Numbered from the stretch's first letter, positions 15,101-22,718 are shown. The stretch is DNA of 29,240 nt from JBMDXB01 sp048594975 (GCA_048594975.1 JBMDXQ010000147.1:1-29240), one strand, 5' to 3'. The notes: generated from the letters alone by a model not told the origin. Numbers and translations are program-made.

Positions 15101-15592
15101 TCGACGCAGGGCCCGACGCACACCGTCCCCCGGGTCCGCGAGCTGCGCCTGCATCCACCCGGAGAAGGCCTCGTCGAACAGGCGCGCGGCCTGCGCCTCG
15201 GTGAGAACGCGGAAGAGCGGGTCCACGCACGCTTCCACCGGCCGCTCGCGCAGCAGTTCCGCGCAGAACCCGTGGATGGTGTTGACATTGGCCTCTTCGA
15301 GGTACTTCAACGCGTCGTCCAGATTGGCGCGGACCTCGGCGTCGCGGTCGGGAGAGGCCGCGGCGCGCGCGCGCTCCAGCGCCTGCCGGAGCCGCAGCTT
15401 CAGCTCGCCGGCGGCCTTCTCGGTGAACGTGACCGCGACGATGCTGCCGACAGTCGCCCGCCCGGTCGCGAGCACGCGCAGGATTCGGTTGACCAGCTCG
15501 GTGGTCTTGCCGGTCCCGGCCGCCGCCTCGACGACGAGGGTCGAGTCGAGATCGGTGGCAATGGCGGCGCGGGCGGCCTGGTCGCTCACCAT
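12110..15592 (-). CDS. addA: AddA: helicase-nuclease subunit of AddAB
   Basis: A 1160-residue UvrD/RecB-type superfamily 1 helicase with a C-terminal PD-(D/E)XK nuclease. Visible motifs: Walker A AAAGTGKT (residues 23-30), motif Ia TFTEKAAGEL, motif II FVDEFQDTDPLQ (the DEFQD form typical of RecB/AddA), motif III VGDPKQSIYRFRRAD, motif V MTVHKAKGLEFPVV and motif VI YVAATRARDVLVV. The nuclease core follows: His in GALVHAVL, Asp in EGVLDLAF, DFK in VIDFKTDHE and QLQHY. AddA pairs with AddB to unwind and resect double-strand breaks up to Chi-like sites for RecA loading. The ATG at 15592 starts just before the Q-motif-like region; in-frame codons upstream continue to 15700 but encode the intergenic repeat DNA. 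The addB gene lies 176 bp upstream on the same strand. Confidence 0.93.
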   Translation of the reverse strand: MVSDQAARAAIATDLDSTLVVEAAAGTGKTTELVNRILRVLATGRATVGSIVAVTFTEKAAGELKLRLRQALERARAAASPDRDAEVRANLDDALKYLEEANVNTIHGFCAELLRERPVEACVDPLFRVLTEAQAARLFDEAFSGWMQAQLADPGDGVRRALRRSVSAAFNRGDRDDGPIDRLRRAAWELAEWRDFTAPWTRRPFAREADMERLVDELQEFVALTEKPSYAHDYLYLDTAPARHLSQEIAIFRDTPDYDGWEARLVDLSRDRHFSKARHGRGPAYRQGVPRARVIEALDTLRAHLDQFRLDADADLAALLQQELAGAIVRYESLKARAGALDFLDLLLKARDLLRRDETVRRGFQSRFTHIFVDEFQDTDPLQAEILVLLAASDPAATDWRAVTPVPGRLFIVGDPKQSIYRFRRADVGIYREVCERLVRCGAKPLELTTSFRSVRQIQACINAAFAPVMTGDAFTLQASYVPLAPNRCDIRSQPAVVALPVPEPYGQRNVSAMSIEKSLPDAVGAFVEWVLERSGWKVTERAGQDPVPVQSRHLCILFRRFVSFGEDMTEPYVRALEARGVNHILVGGKTFHDREEVETIRAALAAIEWPDDELSVFATLRGALFAIGDEELLDWRQRWGAFHPFRVREGAPDPIASALRLLQRLHRRRNYVPVADTIQQLLNETRAHVGLVLRPAGEQALANVLHVAELARQYEADGGISFRGFVDELRDAAERAAAGEAPILEEGSDGVRMMTVHKAKGLEFPVVILADLTCRLTRPEAGRWIDPENRRCALKLAGWAPWDLLLHDAEEAARDRSEAERLAYVAATRARDVLVVPAVGDGPYDGGWLDPLMPAIYPPEPARRDAKRAVGCGSFTSKDSVMNRPDGDPARTYTVAPGRHDFAPVPGAGPRDGGSAYSVVWWDPHVLHLGAASSFGLRRDDLIVKDVDMFALDERLAEYARWRDGTARTVEAAARPQIRVETATAWAAAMAESGIDTVVAETAPVQLVALPGSEGRPRGARFGALVHAVLATVPLDAADDVVSRTAATQGRILAATSQEIAAAAAAVSAVLRHDLMRRVRAASVVRRETPLAWRRDDGTLIEGVLDLAFDEPDVTTVIDFKTDHELSAGEARYRAQLQHYVNAVARVTKRRTQGVLFRV

Positions 15593-15632
15593 GAATGGAT
15601 CGCCCTTCACTGTCGCGCTGCTGCGGCGGTTA

Positions 15633-15653
15633 CGATCCGCCGGCGGCGGATCG
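15633..15653. other. 9-bp hairpin between addB and addA
   Basis: CGATCCGCC (15633-15641) and GGCGGATCG (15645-15653) pair perfectly around a 3-nt loop, about 40 nt before the addA start in the direction of transcription. No T-run follows. It could weaken addA translation or protect a processed RNA end in the addB-addA transcript. Confidence 0.45.
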
Positions 15654-15657
15654 CCAC

Positions 15658-15710
15658 GGCACGACGGCACGACGAACACGAAGTCAAGGACACGAGACAA
15701 GACAACATCG
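15658..15710. repeat. Degenerate short direct repeats (GCACGACG / ACACGAA)
   Basis: Between addB and addA, GGCACGACGGCACGACG is followed by AACACGAAG, GGACACGAG and ACAAGACAAC, a run of imperfect 8-9-bp direct repeats. It is less regular than the 14-bp arrays. No gene is supported in the 176-bp gap. Confidence 0.45.
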
Positions 15711-15768
15711 GTCTAGCGGCCTTCGCTCCCCCCACTTCGTGCCGGGCCGAGGCCTGCGTCGTCCGTCA

Positions 15769-18700
15769 TCACGGCATCCCTCGCAAGGCCTCCAAGTCGC
15801 CCAGCTTCTCCCGGGGCTTCACCTTCACACGGTCCGCCTCGTGCGGGCCGCACACCGGCCGGAAGTCGCACCACGTGCACGCGCGGTCGTCGGGCGCCGC
15901 GGGCAGGAACCCCAGCTCGATCGCGCGGTCGATGATCTCCAGGGCCTCGAGCCCGGCCCGGCGATTGGCGTCGTTGATGGGGATTTGGTGATCCGTGAAC
16001 CCGCCCGGCGCCGTGCAGTAGAAGAGGCGGCCGCACTCCACGCGACGGCCGAGCGCGCGCTCGACCGCCAGGCTGTACAGCACCGGCTGCAGGATCGCCC
16101 CGCCCCCGATGACCGTCTTCCACGTCGTCCGATTCCTGCCCGTCTTGTGATCGGTGACGCGCAGCGTCTCGCCGTCGCGCTTGCGCTCGACGAGATCGAT
16201 CGAGCCGCGCAGCGTGAACCGTTCGTCGAGGACCACCGGGTCGGGCCGGCTCGCGGGATCCCGGCCCTCGTCGCTCAGCCCGAAGCCGTACTCGAAGTAC
16301 TCGGGGATCCACTCGGCCGCCTCCGGCAGCCTCCGGGCCCAGACGCGGAGGTCCTTGGCGATGCCGGCGATCTCGTCCTGCCACACGCGCTCGATGGCCG
16401 GCGCGAGCTGCTCGCGGTACTCCGCCGCGACGCGCGCGACGGCCGCGTCGATCGTCGCGAGCGCCGCCGGCAGCGACGCTTGCGTGACCGGCAGCTGCCC
16501 GGACTCTTTCAGCGCACGGAAGAACTCCGCCTGCACCTGGTGGAAGAGCGCGCCCCGGGTCAGGGGGTCGAGCTTTTGCAGCGGCTCCGGCTCCTCTGCC
16601 GGCTCGAGCCGGTAAATCGCCGAGAGCAGGAACTGGTACGGGCAGCTCGAGAACTTCTGCAGCGCAGACAGCGAGTACGGGCGAGCGCCGAGCCGCTGCG
16701 AATCGAGCATCGACCTGGTGACGCTCGTCACCCGCGTGATGCCGTCGAACGGCGTCCAGGACGCGCGCCCGCGCGCCCAGCGGGCGCTCACCGACCGCTT
16801 CAGCGCGTCGTTCAGGCGCAGCAGGTAATGCGCGTGGCCGCGCACCGTGCGGGGATCGGCGGTCCGCAGCAGCCGGCGGAGCACGGCAAGGTCGTGCTCG
16901 AGGTCGTCGATGGCGCGCGCCGGCTGCTCGGGCGCCGGCCACCCCAGGCTCGCGCCGCCTTCTTCGGCCGCCGCCGCCTGCAGCGCTTCGTGGTCGGGGA
17001 TGCGGCCGGTCACCGCGCGCATGACGTCGAGGGCGTAGAAGGAAGGCACGCGCGGCCGCGACTCTGACATGTCCACGCGCGGATAAGACAACCACAGGCG
17101 CTCGGTCGCGCAGCCGGCCGCCAGCCGCAGCAGTAGGCGCTCGGCCCGGGTCCGATCTTCCTGGAGCGCGAGGCCGGCGGCGAGCGGGGCACGCATTTCC
17201 TTGTCGAGGAGCATCGGATCCTCGCGCGGCCGCTGCGGGAACATCCGTTCGGCGAGCCCGGGGACGAACACCACCCGGAACGCGCGCCCGCGCGCCTGCT
17301 GCGGTCCGCCGACGAACACGCGCCCGTAGCGGTGGCGCGGCGGGTCGATGTCGAGCGCCAGCAACCGCTCGGCGAGGACGTCACGCGCTTCCTCGAGCGA
17401 CACCGGGCCGATGTCGCTCATCGGCCGCAGTTCTGCGAGAACGCGCAGCACGCGATCGGGGCTGCGCAGCACGACCGGAGCGAGGTCAGCGAAGGCGTCC
17501 AGCCACTGGCCCCAGGTGGCCGTCTTCGGCCAGGCGGCCAGGCGATCGATCACGGGCAGGGCAAATGCGCGCAGGTGGCGCAGGTTGCGGAGATCGCGTT
17601 CGAGGGCGCGCACGCGCGGCGAGTCGGGATCGTCGGCGGCCTCCTCGCGGATCTTCAGGCGGTATTCCCTCGCCAGGCCGTCCAGCCGCCGATGCCAGCG
17701 CTGCGGGTCGCCGCCGATGACCGCCGATTCGACGATGAGCGTCTCCCACTTCCACGGCGCGCGCAGCGATCCGTGGACGACGGCGCGGTCGTCGTCGTCC
17801 GCCTGCCGTTCATCGCTGCGCTGTCCGTCGCTGTGCTGTCCATCGCTGTCGCTTCCGCCTGAAGCCGGAAGCTCCACCACGGCAGCTGCGTCCGACCGCC
17901 ATCCCGCGAACGCCTGGCCGACGTCCTCGTCCGGGACGACGACGTCGAACCCGTAGTCCGTTTCCGGCGGACGCGGCCCACCCGTCTTCGGATCCAGCTG
18001 CGGCACCTGCGCGAGCGACAGGTACTCGGCAAACCGCCGCGCCGAGAGCTTCTCGCACGCACACGCCAGGATCGCCAGGAACGCGCGACCGGCCGGGTGG
18101 GGGCGGCGCGTGCCGCGCTCGAACCACGCGGGGATGCTGCCGGCGACCCGGTTGAAGGCGTGTTCGAGGAGGCCGGCGTAGAGCTGCGGCGAACGCACGA
18201 ACACCGCCATCTCGTCGAAGGCGACGCCACGGCGCGCCTCTTCGAGGATCCGCCGCCCGATCTCCACGCACTCGCGCGCCTCCCCGGGCGCGGAGAAGAA
18301 CGTCACGTCTCCCGCCGCGCCGCGCTCCGGCGGCTGCGTGCTGGCGAACAGGTGCCGGCGGAGCGCCGCGAGGTCGCCCTCCCCTTCCGGTTCGAGCACC
18401 TCGGCGCGCACCCCCCAGGCGGCGAGCCGGCTGAGCACCTGCAGATCGCCGAAGGGCACGGTGACGAGCACGTCGCGCGCCGCCGCGACCAGCACGCGCA
18501 CGAATGCCGCCTCCGCCGGCGAATCGAAGGGGACGTCGAGCAATAGCAGCGCGTCGTGGCCGGGGACTGCGGCGGTCGCGGCTTCGAACAGCGTCGCGCG
18601 ATCGGTGGCCGACGCCGCGGCAAACTGCGCGTCGAAGCGCTCGAGCAGCGCGGAGAGGTCCGGCCCGCCGAGGGGCAACGGGCCGAGCGCGTCGGCCCCG

Positions 18701-19149
18701 ACGCCGGCGAGCCGCAGCTCCTGGATGGTGCGGGCGAGCGCGCGGGGGAACCCCGGCGTCGTCGCGACGGGCGCCACGTAGCGAAGCGCGCCGGCTCGCC
18801 CGGCGTCGAAGACGGCGCGTGCAGCGAGCGCTTCCGTGCCCAGCGGCGTCAGGGGCACCAGGCCGCCGCCGGCCAGGGCCGGCGCCGCCAGCCGTGCCGC
18901 CAGCTGCGTCAGGCTGAACCGGTGGAGGCCGAGAGTCGCGCCTGCCTCTGCGGCGATCGAGCGCGCGAGATCGTCGGCCGCGCCGCGCGACGCGCCGACG
19001 ATCAGCACCTCCCGCCCCGCGCCGCCGTGCGCAGCCGCGAACGCCCGCGCCTCGGCCAGGCGCTGCGCGGTCGCAGCCGACTCGACGACGCGGATTCGTG
19101 AGGACGGGAAGGCGCCGGCGCCCACAGGCGCGGCCGCGTGGCTGGCCAT
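15769..19149 (-). CDS. addB: AddB: second helicase/nuclease subunit of AddAB
   Basis: A 1126-residue protein, close to the usual AddB length (about 1150). The C-terminal nuclease has the four Fe-S cysteines of AddB: C836 (FSSCPYQF) and C1091, C1094, C1100 (ACTWCDFRPVC, spacing Cx2Cx5C). The PD-(D/E)XK core is GSIDLVERK...LRVTDHKTGRN, with LTRGALFHQVQAEFF supplying the upstream His. The N-terminal helicase-like fold is degenerate: the Walker A position reads VGASRGAADD, without the GK[ST], so ATP hydrolysis by AddB is not expected. A hydrophilic insert near residue 435-460 is built from three 15-bp DNA repeats. The start is firm: GGAGGTG lies 7 nt before the ATG. The gene is followed by addA and preceded by the ferredoxin gene (112 bp). 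Confidence 0.9.
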   Translation of the reverse strand: MASHAAAPVGAGAFPSSRIRVVESAATAQRLAEARAFAAAHGGAGREVLIVGASRGAADDLARSIAAEAGATLGLHRFSLTQLAARLAAPALAGGGLVPLTPLGTEALAARAVFDAGRAGALRYVAPVATTPGFPRALARTIQELRLAGVGADALGPLPLGGPDLSALLERFDAQFAAASATDRATLFEAATAAVPGHDALLLLDVPFDSPAEAAFVRVLVAAARDVLVTVPFGDLQVLSRLAAWGVRAEVLEPEGEGDLAALRRHLFASTQPPERGAAGDVTFFSAPGEARECVEIGRRILEEARRGVAFDEMAVFVRSPQLYAGLLEHAFNRVAGSIPAWFERGTRRPHPAGRAFLAILACACEKLSARRFAEYLSLAQVPQLDPKTGGPRPPETDYGFDVVVPDEDVGQAFAGWRSDAAAVVELPASGGSDSDGQHSDGQRSDERQADDDDRAVVHGSLRAPWKWETLIVESAVIGGDPQRWHRRLDGLAREYRLKIREEAADDPDSPRVRALERDLRNLRHLRAFALPVIDRLAAWPKTATWGQWLDAFADLAPVVLRSPDRVLRVLAELRPMSDIGPVSLEEARDVLAERLLALDIDPPRHRYGRVFVGGPQQARGRAFRVVFVPGLAERMFPQRPREDPMLLDKEMRAPLAAGLALQEDRTRAERLLLRLAAGCATERLWLSYPRVDMSESRPRVPSFYALDVMRAVTGRIPDHEALQAAAAEEGGASLGWPAPEQPARAIDDLEHDLAVLRRLLRTADPRTVRGHAHYLLRLNDALKRSVSARWARGRASWTPFDGITRVTSVTRSMLDSQRLGARPYSLSALQKFSSCPYQFLLSAIYRLEPAEEPEPLQKLDPLTRGALFHQVQAEFFRALKESGQLPVTQASLPAALATIDAAVARVAAEYREQLAPAIERVWQDEIAGIAKDLRVWARRLPEAAEWIPEYFEYGFGLSDEGRDPASRPDPVVLDERFTLRGSIDLVERKRDGETLRVTDHKTGRNRTTWKTVIGGGAILQPVLYSLAVERALGRRVECGRLFYCTAPGGFTDHQIPINDANRRAGLEALEIIDRAIELGFLPAAPDDRACTWCDFRPVCGPHEADRVKVKPREKLGDLEALRGMP
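17803..17847 (-). repeat. In-frame 3 x 15-bp repeat inside addB
   Basis: Three adjacent 15-bp units (17803-17817, 17818-17832, 17833-17847) encode SDGQH-SDGQR-SDERQ in AddB, flanked by Gly/Ser and Asp runs. The first two encoded units differ by only two bases. This looks like a recent slippage expansion in a surface loop. Confidence 0.75.
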
Positions 19150-19156
19150 CGAATGT

Positions 19157-19163
19157 CACCTCC
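19157..19163 (-). promoter_or_regulatory. Strong ribosome binding site of addB
   Basis: GGAGGTG on the minus strand, 7 nt before the ATG at 19149, is close to the perfect anti-Shine-Dalgarno complement and fixes the addB start. Confidence 0.8.
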
Positions 19164-19230
19164 CGGTCGCCGTGCCGGGTTCTCGGTTACGGCTGCGCAC
19201 CCGCTGCCGTGCACTCCTCAATCGTCACTG

Positions 19231-19258
19231 CAATCCACAATCCGCAATCCACCATCCG
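19231..19258 (+). repeat. Tandem 7-bp repeat, four units (CAATCCR)
   Basis: CAATCCA, CAATCCG, CAATCCA and CCATCCG are adjacent 7-bp units between addB and the ferredoxin gene, ending 3 bp from the ferredoxin stop codon. The period is half that of the 14-bp arrays. The remaining gap shows no gene. Confidence 0.75.
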
Positions 19259-19261
19259 CCA

Positions 19262-19630
19262 TTACGTATGTGCCGCCTGCCTCTCCTTCGGATCGATCGC
19301 CATGAGGTCGGGGTGCGCCTCGATGTGTGACTTGACGATTTCCTCGGCCTTCGCTATCGCGGCCGGGTCACCGTTGCGATAGAGGTCGTTGGCCGGGATC
19401 AGATCCTTCTGCGAGGACGGCGTCGAGTCGTGCGAGTCGTAGATGGCGGCGACCGGGCACGCCGGCACGCACGCGCCGCAGTCGATGCACTCTTCCGGAT
19501 GGATGTACAGCATCGTCGCCGCCTCGAACTCCGGCTCGTCCTTTCGCGGGTGGATGCAATCCACCGGACAGACGTCGACGCAGGCGGTGTCCTTGGTTCC
19601 GATGCACGGATCCGTGATCACGAACGGCAT
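19262..19630 (-). CDS. fdxA: 7Fe-type ferredoxin
   Basis: A 122-residue ferredoxin. Cysteines match the Azotobacter FdI pattern: C9, C17 and C58 for a [3Fe-4S] cluster and C21, C48, C51 and C54 for a [4Fe-4S] cluster (CVDVCPVDC; CIDCGACVPACP). The FdI position C11 is Thr12, so a full second 4Fe cluster is unlikely. C25 corresponds to the free Cys24 of FdI. A ~55-residue C-terminal extension (DLIPANDLYRNGDPAAIAKAEEIV...) is common in bacterial FdxA. It carries low-potential electrons in the cytoplasm; its partner enzyme is not in view. The start is firm: GGAGGGG lies about 6 nt before the ATG. The mop gene lies 112 bp upstream on the same strand, in a gap with nothing else recognisable. Confidence 0.92.
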   Translation of the reverse strand: MPFVITDPCIGTKDTACVDVCPVDCIHPRKDEPEFEAATMLYIHPEECIDCGACVPACPVAAIYDSHDSTPSSQKDLIPANDLYRNGDPAAIAKAEEIVKSHIEAHPDLMAIDPKERQAAHT

Positions 19631-19742
19631 GAACGCCCCTCCAGATGGGTAATCGTAACAGAAACGCGCAGCGGGCCGAGCGCGAGCTCATCGCGCAGCC
19701 GCACACGTTCCGCCCGCACAGCGCCGAGCGCCGCTCCGGGGA

Positions 19743-19952
19743 CTACGCCTTGACCGGCAGCACGTGAATCGCCTTGACAACGAGCTGCACCTCGTCGCCG
19801 ACGGCGAGCGCCAGGTCCTCGACCGACTCGGTCGTGAGCACCCACGCCATCTGCACCGGCCCGCGCACCTCGAACTTGACCAGCGACATCACGTCGCCTG
19901 TCTTGATGCTGGTCACGCGTCCGGTCAACGTGTTCCTCGCACCGTACCTCAT
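19743..19952 (-). CDS. Mop-family molybdate/tungstate-binding protein
   Basis: A 69-residue single-domain molbindin (TOBE/Mop fold). The family signature is clear: ARNTLTGRVTSIKTGDVMSLVKFEV, then TTESVEDLALAVGDEVQLVVKA. Such proteins form oligomers that store or buffer molybdate or tungstate in the cytoplasm. Free-standing copies are usually near molybdate transport or molybdoenzyme genes; none is seen here. The start at 19952 is supported by GGAGTG 8 nt upstream. It is divergent from the amidase, 60 bp away; a TGTAGACT on its strand (19973-19980) overlaps the amidase -35 and may be its own -10. Confidence 0.88.
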   Translation of the reverse strand: MRYGARNTLTGRVTSIKTGDVMSLVKFEVRGPVQMAWVLTTESVEDLALAVGDEVQLVVKAIHVLPVKA

Positions 19953-19973
19953 CGATCGACACTCCGGGCGCAG

Positions 19974-20002
19974 TCTACACTCGCCGGCGCTCCTGCTATC
20001 AT
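19974..20002 (+). promoter_or_regulatory. Promoter of the amidase gene
   Basis: TCTACA (19974-19979), a 17-bp spacer and TATCAT (19997-20002) preceded by TGC (extended -10) form a plausible sigma-70-type promoter. The -10 ends 10 nt before the ATG at 20013, so the leader would be only about 4 nt; no Shine-Dalgarno is present. The -35 overlaps a possible -10 for the divergent mop gene. Confidence 0.5.
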
Positions 20003-20012
20003 CCGGCACCCG

Positions 20013-21485
20013 ATGTCCGACGCGCACTCGCTCCTGCACCGGCCGGCGACCGAAATCCTCCGCGCCGTCGCTTCCCACCAGGTCTCCGCGGCCGAGGTCG
20101 TCGGCGCACATCTCGACCAGATCGACCGGCTCGAGCCGCAGCTCCACGCGTTCGTCGATGTCCGGCGGGTGGCAGCCATGGCCGAGGCCCGCGCGCAGGA
20201 CGACGCCGCGGCGCGCGGCGTGCCGCGTGGCCCGCTGGGCGGGCTGCCGGTCACCGTGAAAAGCGCTGTCGAGGTCGCCGGCCTGCGGTGCGAAACGGGC
20301 AGCCCGTCCCGCGAGGGGATCGTCGCTGCCTGCGATGCCGTGGTCGTCGCGCGGCTGCGTTCCGCCGGAGCGATTGTCCTCGGGACGACCAACGTCGCCG
20401 AGATGCTGATGGGCTACGAGTCGGACAACCCGCTCCACGGCAGGACCTCGAGCCCCTGGGGACTGGCCTTCACGCCGGGCGGATCGAGCGGCGGCGAGTC
20501 CGCAGCGATCGCCGCCGGCTGCTCGGCCGGAGGGATTGGCAGCGACGGCGGCGGCTCGATCCGCGTGCCCGCGCATTTCGCCGGCATCTGCGGTCTGAAG
20601 CCGACGCCAGGGCGAATCCCCGGCACGGGCCATCAGCCTGCCTGCCTCGGACCGTTCTGCCTGATCGGCGTCGTCGGACCGATGGCTCGCACGGTGCGTG
20701 ATCTCTACGAACTGTTTCGTGTCGTGGCTGGCTGGGAACCGGGGGATCCGCTGGCCGCGCCGCTGCCGATCGTTCCGCTGGAACAGGCGCTGCGATCGCC
20801 CAACGATCGCGACGGCGCCGGCCGGAGCGCAGGCGTCGGGCCCTCACGCGCGATCCGCATCGGGTTCTTCGAAGACGACGGCCACACCCCCGTGACGGCG
20901 GAGACGCGCGCGGCGGTCCGCGCCGCTGCCGACGCGGCGTCGCGCGCCGGGCATCACGTCGAGGCGTTCCGCCCTGACGGTCTCGACAAGGCACACCAGC
21001 TCTGGGGCATCTTCTTCGCCGAGGTCGGGTTGCTGCTGCTGGGTGAAACCCTGGAGGGCGCCGAGCGCGGCCTGCCGATTCTCGAGGCCTTTCTCGAGGG
21101 TGAGGCCGCGCCGCCGCCGCTGACGAGCACCGGCTTGATCCACGCGTGGATCGACCGCGACGAGGTGCGGGCAGGTCTTCTCAGGCAGATGGAGACGCAT
21201 CGCGTCCTGATCTGCCCGGTCGCCTCCATCCCCGCGTTCCGCCACGGGGAGCGGCGGTGGACGGTGGACGGACGCGAGGTCGCGTATCTCGACGCGATGA
21301 CCTACACGCAGTGGTTCAACATCCTCGGCAACCCGGCGGTCGTCGTGCCGGTCGGCCGATCACCGGAAGGGCTGCCGATCGGCGTGCAGGTTGTCGGGCG
21401 GCCGTTCGAAGAGGAGGTCGTGCTCGCCGTGGCCGAGCAGATCGAGGCCGCCGTCGGAGGCTACGTGAAGCCACCGATCTCCTGA
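20013..21485 (+). CDS. Amidase signature family hydrolase
   Basis: A 490-residue amidase-signature enzyme. The Ser-cisSer-Lys triad is complete: K83 (TVKSAVEV), S158 (TPGGSSGGE) and the nucleophile S182 (GSDGGGSIRVPAHF). The 75- and 24-residue spacings are exactly those of GatA and FAAH. These enzymes hydrolyse amide bonds in substrates from glutamine to fatty-acid amides. No gatB or gatC is adjacent and the protein lacks features that would point to tRNA amidotransfer, so a free-standing amidase is likelier. There is no signal peptide. The ATG at 20013 has no Shine-Dalgarno; the promoter geometry suggests a leaderless-type start. Substrate unknown. Confidence 0.92.
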   Translation: MSDAHSLLHRPATEILRAVASHQVSAAEVVGAHLDQIDRLEPQLHAFVDVRRVAAMAEARAQDDAAARGVPRGPLGGLPVTVKSAVEVAGLRCETGSPSREGIVAACDAVVVARLRSAGAIVLGTTNVAEMLMGYESDNPLHGRTSSPWGLAFTPGGSSGGESAAIAAGCSAGGIGSDGGGSIRVPAHFAGICGLKPTPGRIPGTGHQPACLGPFCLIGVVGPMARTVRDLYELFRVVAGWEPGDPLAAPLPIVPLEQALRSPNDRDGAGRSAGVGPSRAIRIGFFEDDGHTPVTAETRAAVRAAADAASRAGHHVEAFRPDGLDKAHQLWGIFFAEVGLLLLGETLEGAERGLPILEAFLEGEAAPPPLTSTGLIHAWIDRDEVRAGLLRQMETHRVLICPVASIPAFRHGERRWTVDGREVAYLDAMTYTQWFNILGNPAVVVPVGRSPEGLPIGVQVVGRPFEEEVVLAVAEQIEAAVGGYVKPPIS

Positions 21486-21566
21486 GACGCCTGCCCCGGC
21501 CAGGAGGGCGGCGCTTGTTAACGGCTACCGGGGGATGCGCGTCATCCCTGCGGAAGGAGCGTTCCG

Positions 21567-22718
21567 ATGCGCATTGCGGTCGCAATCGTCGCCCTGCTTC
21601 TGATCCAGTCGGCGCAGCACGCGTCCGAGGGGCCGCTGTTGACGCCGGCACCGGGGTCGCCGCTCGACGTCGGCCCGGGTTCGGGCACGCTGCTGTTCGG
21701 CGACGTCAACCGGGACGGCCGCGTCGATCTGGTGACACGGCACCTGCTCACGAACCGCATCACCGTGCAGCTTGGCGACGGCCGCGGCGGCTTCCGTGCG
21801 GCCGCCAGCAGCCCCCTCACGTTCTCCTACGGGCCGGGAGACATGGCCCTTGGCGATCTGAACCACGACCGCATCGCGGATCTGGTCGTGACCCCGGGCA
21901 ATCGCGACGTCATCGACGTGCTCGTCGGCACGGGCGCCGGTGGCTTCACGCGCACGCCGGCATCGCCCTACACGGTGACATCGGCGGTCGAGCCCTTTAA
22001 CAAGCGGACGCTGCACCTAGTGGACATCAACGAGGACGGGCACCTCGATGCCGTGACGGCCAACGGCCGGCGGCGGACCTCCTTCGCCGTCATGTTCGGC
22101 GACGGCCGCGCCGGGTTCACGCCGGGCCCGGTGGTCGAACTGGACCCCGGCCGGGACGGCTACGCGTTCGACTTCGGGGACGTCAACGGCGACGGTCATC
22201 TCGACGTCGTCAACGCCAGCCGCGCCGGCTACGACGACAAGGGACCCGGCCGCGTGATCGTCCTCGAGGGAGACGGCAGCGGAGAGTTTCGCCGCGCGCT
22301 GCCCGCGCCGCTGGACGTGGCTACCGGACCTCGCTGGGTGCAGCTGGCCGATCTCGACGGCGATCGCCGCACGGACGCCGCGATTGCGCATCCCGGGGCG
22401 CTCGTCTCGATTCTGCTGAACAACGGCCGCGGCGGATTCACGCCAGGGGCGCCGGTCAGGCTGCCGGGCGAGACCTACTACTTCGAGATCGCGGACGTCA
22501 ACGGCGACGGCAGAAGCGATCTGGCGGCACCTACTGTGGACAGCGTGACGATCATGCTCGCCCGCGGCCGCGGGTTCGCTCCGGCAGCCGGCTCCCCGTT
22601 CCGGGCAGGTCCAGGCGCCTATCACGTCGCCGTCGGCGACATCAACGCCGACGGCCGCGCTGACGTCGCTGCCGCGAGCTTCGAGGGGAGCGCGGTCACG
22701 CTGCTGCTCGGCCGATGA
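21567..22718 (+). CDS. Secreted FG-GAP/VCBS beta-propeller protein
   Basis: The 383-residue protein has a signal peptide (MRIAVAIVALLLIQSAQHAS) and seven Ca2+-binding DxNxDGxxD-type loops: DVNRDGRVD, DLNHDRIAD, DINEDGHLD, DVNGDGHLD, DLDGDRRTD, DVNGDGRSD and DINADGRAD. Seven repeats of about 50 residues suggest a closed seven-bladed propeller resembling the integrin alpha head. It is probably surface-exposed or secreted and binds protein or carbohydrate. The start is supported by GGAAGGAG 7 nt upstream. A 6-bp hairpin (GGGATG/CATCCC, 21532-21548) lies just before the Shine-Dalgarno. It is 81 bp after the amidase and may be read through from it. Confidence 0.9.
   Translation: MRIAVAIVALLLIQSAQHASEGPLLTPAPGSPLDVGPGSGTLLFGDVNRDGRVDLVTRHLLTNRITVQLGDGRGGFRAAASSPLTFSYGPGDMALGDLNHDRIADLVVTPGNRDVIDVLVGTGAGGFTRTPASPYTVTSAVEPFNKRTLHLVDINEDGHLDAVTANGRRRTSFAVMFGDGRAGFTPGPVVELDPGRDGYAFDFGDVNGDGHLDVVNASRAGYDDKGPGRVIVLEGDGSGEFRRALPAPLDVATGPRWVQLADLDGDRRTDAAIAHPGALVSILLNNGRGGFTPGAPVRLPGETYYFEIADVNGDGRSDLAAPTVDSVTIMLARGRGFAPAAGSPFRAGPGAYHVAVGDINADGRADVAAASFEGSAVTLLLGR

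Noticed and set aside
11132..15991. 1619-residue plus-strand open frame
   Set aside because: It runs across the protease gene in another frame and antisense through addA with Arg-rich composition and no domains; a GC artefact.
21532..21548. Amidase terminator hairpin
   Set aside because: A 6-bp stem without T-run, and it sits right in front of the next gene's Shine-Dalgarno.
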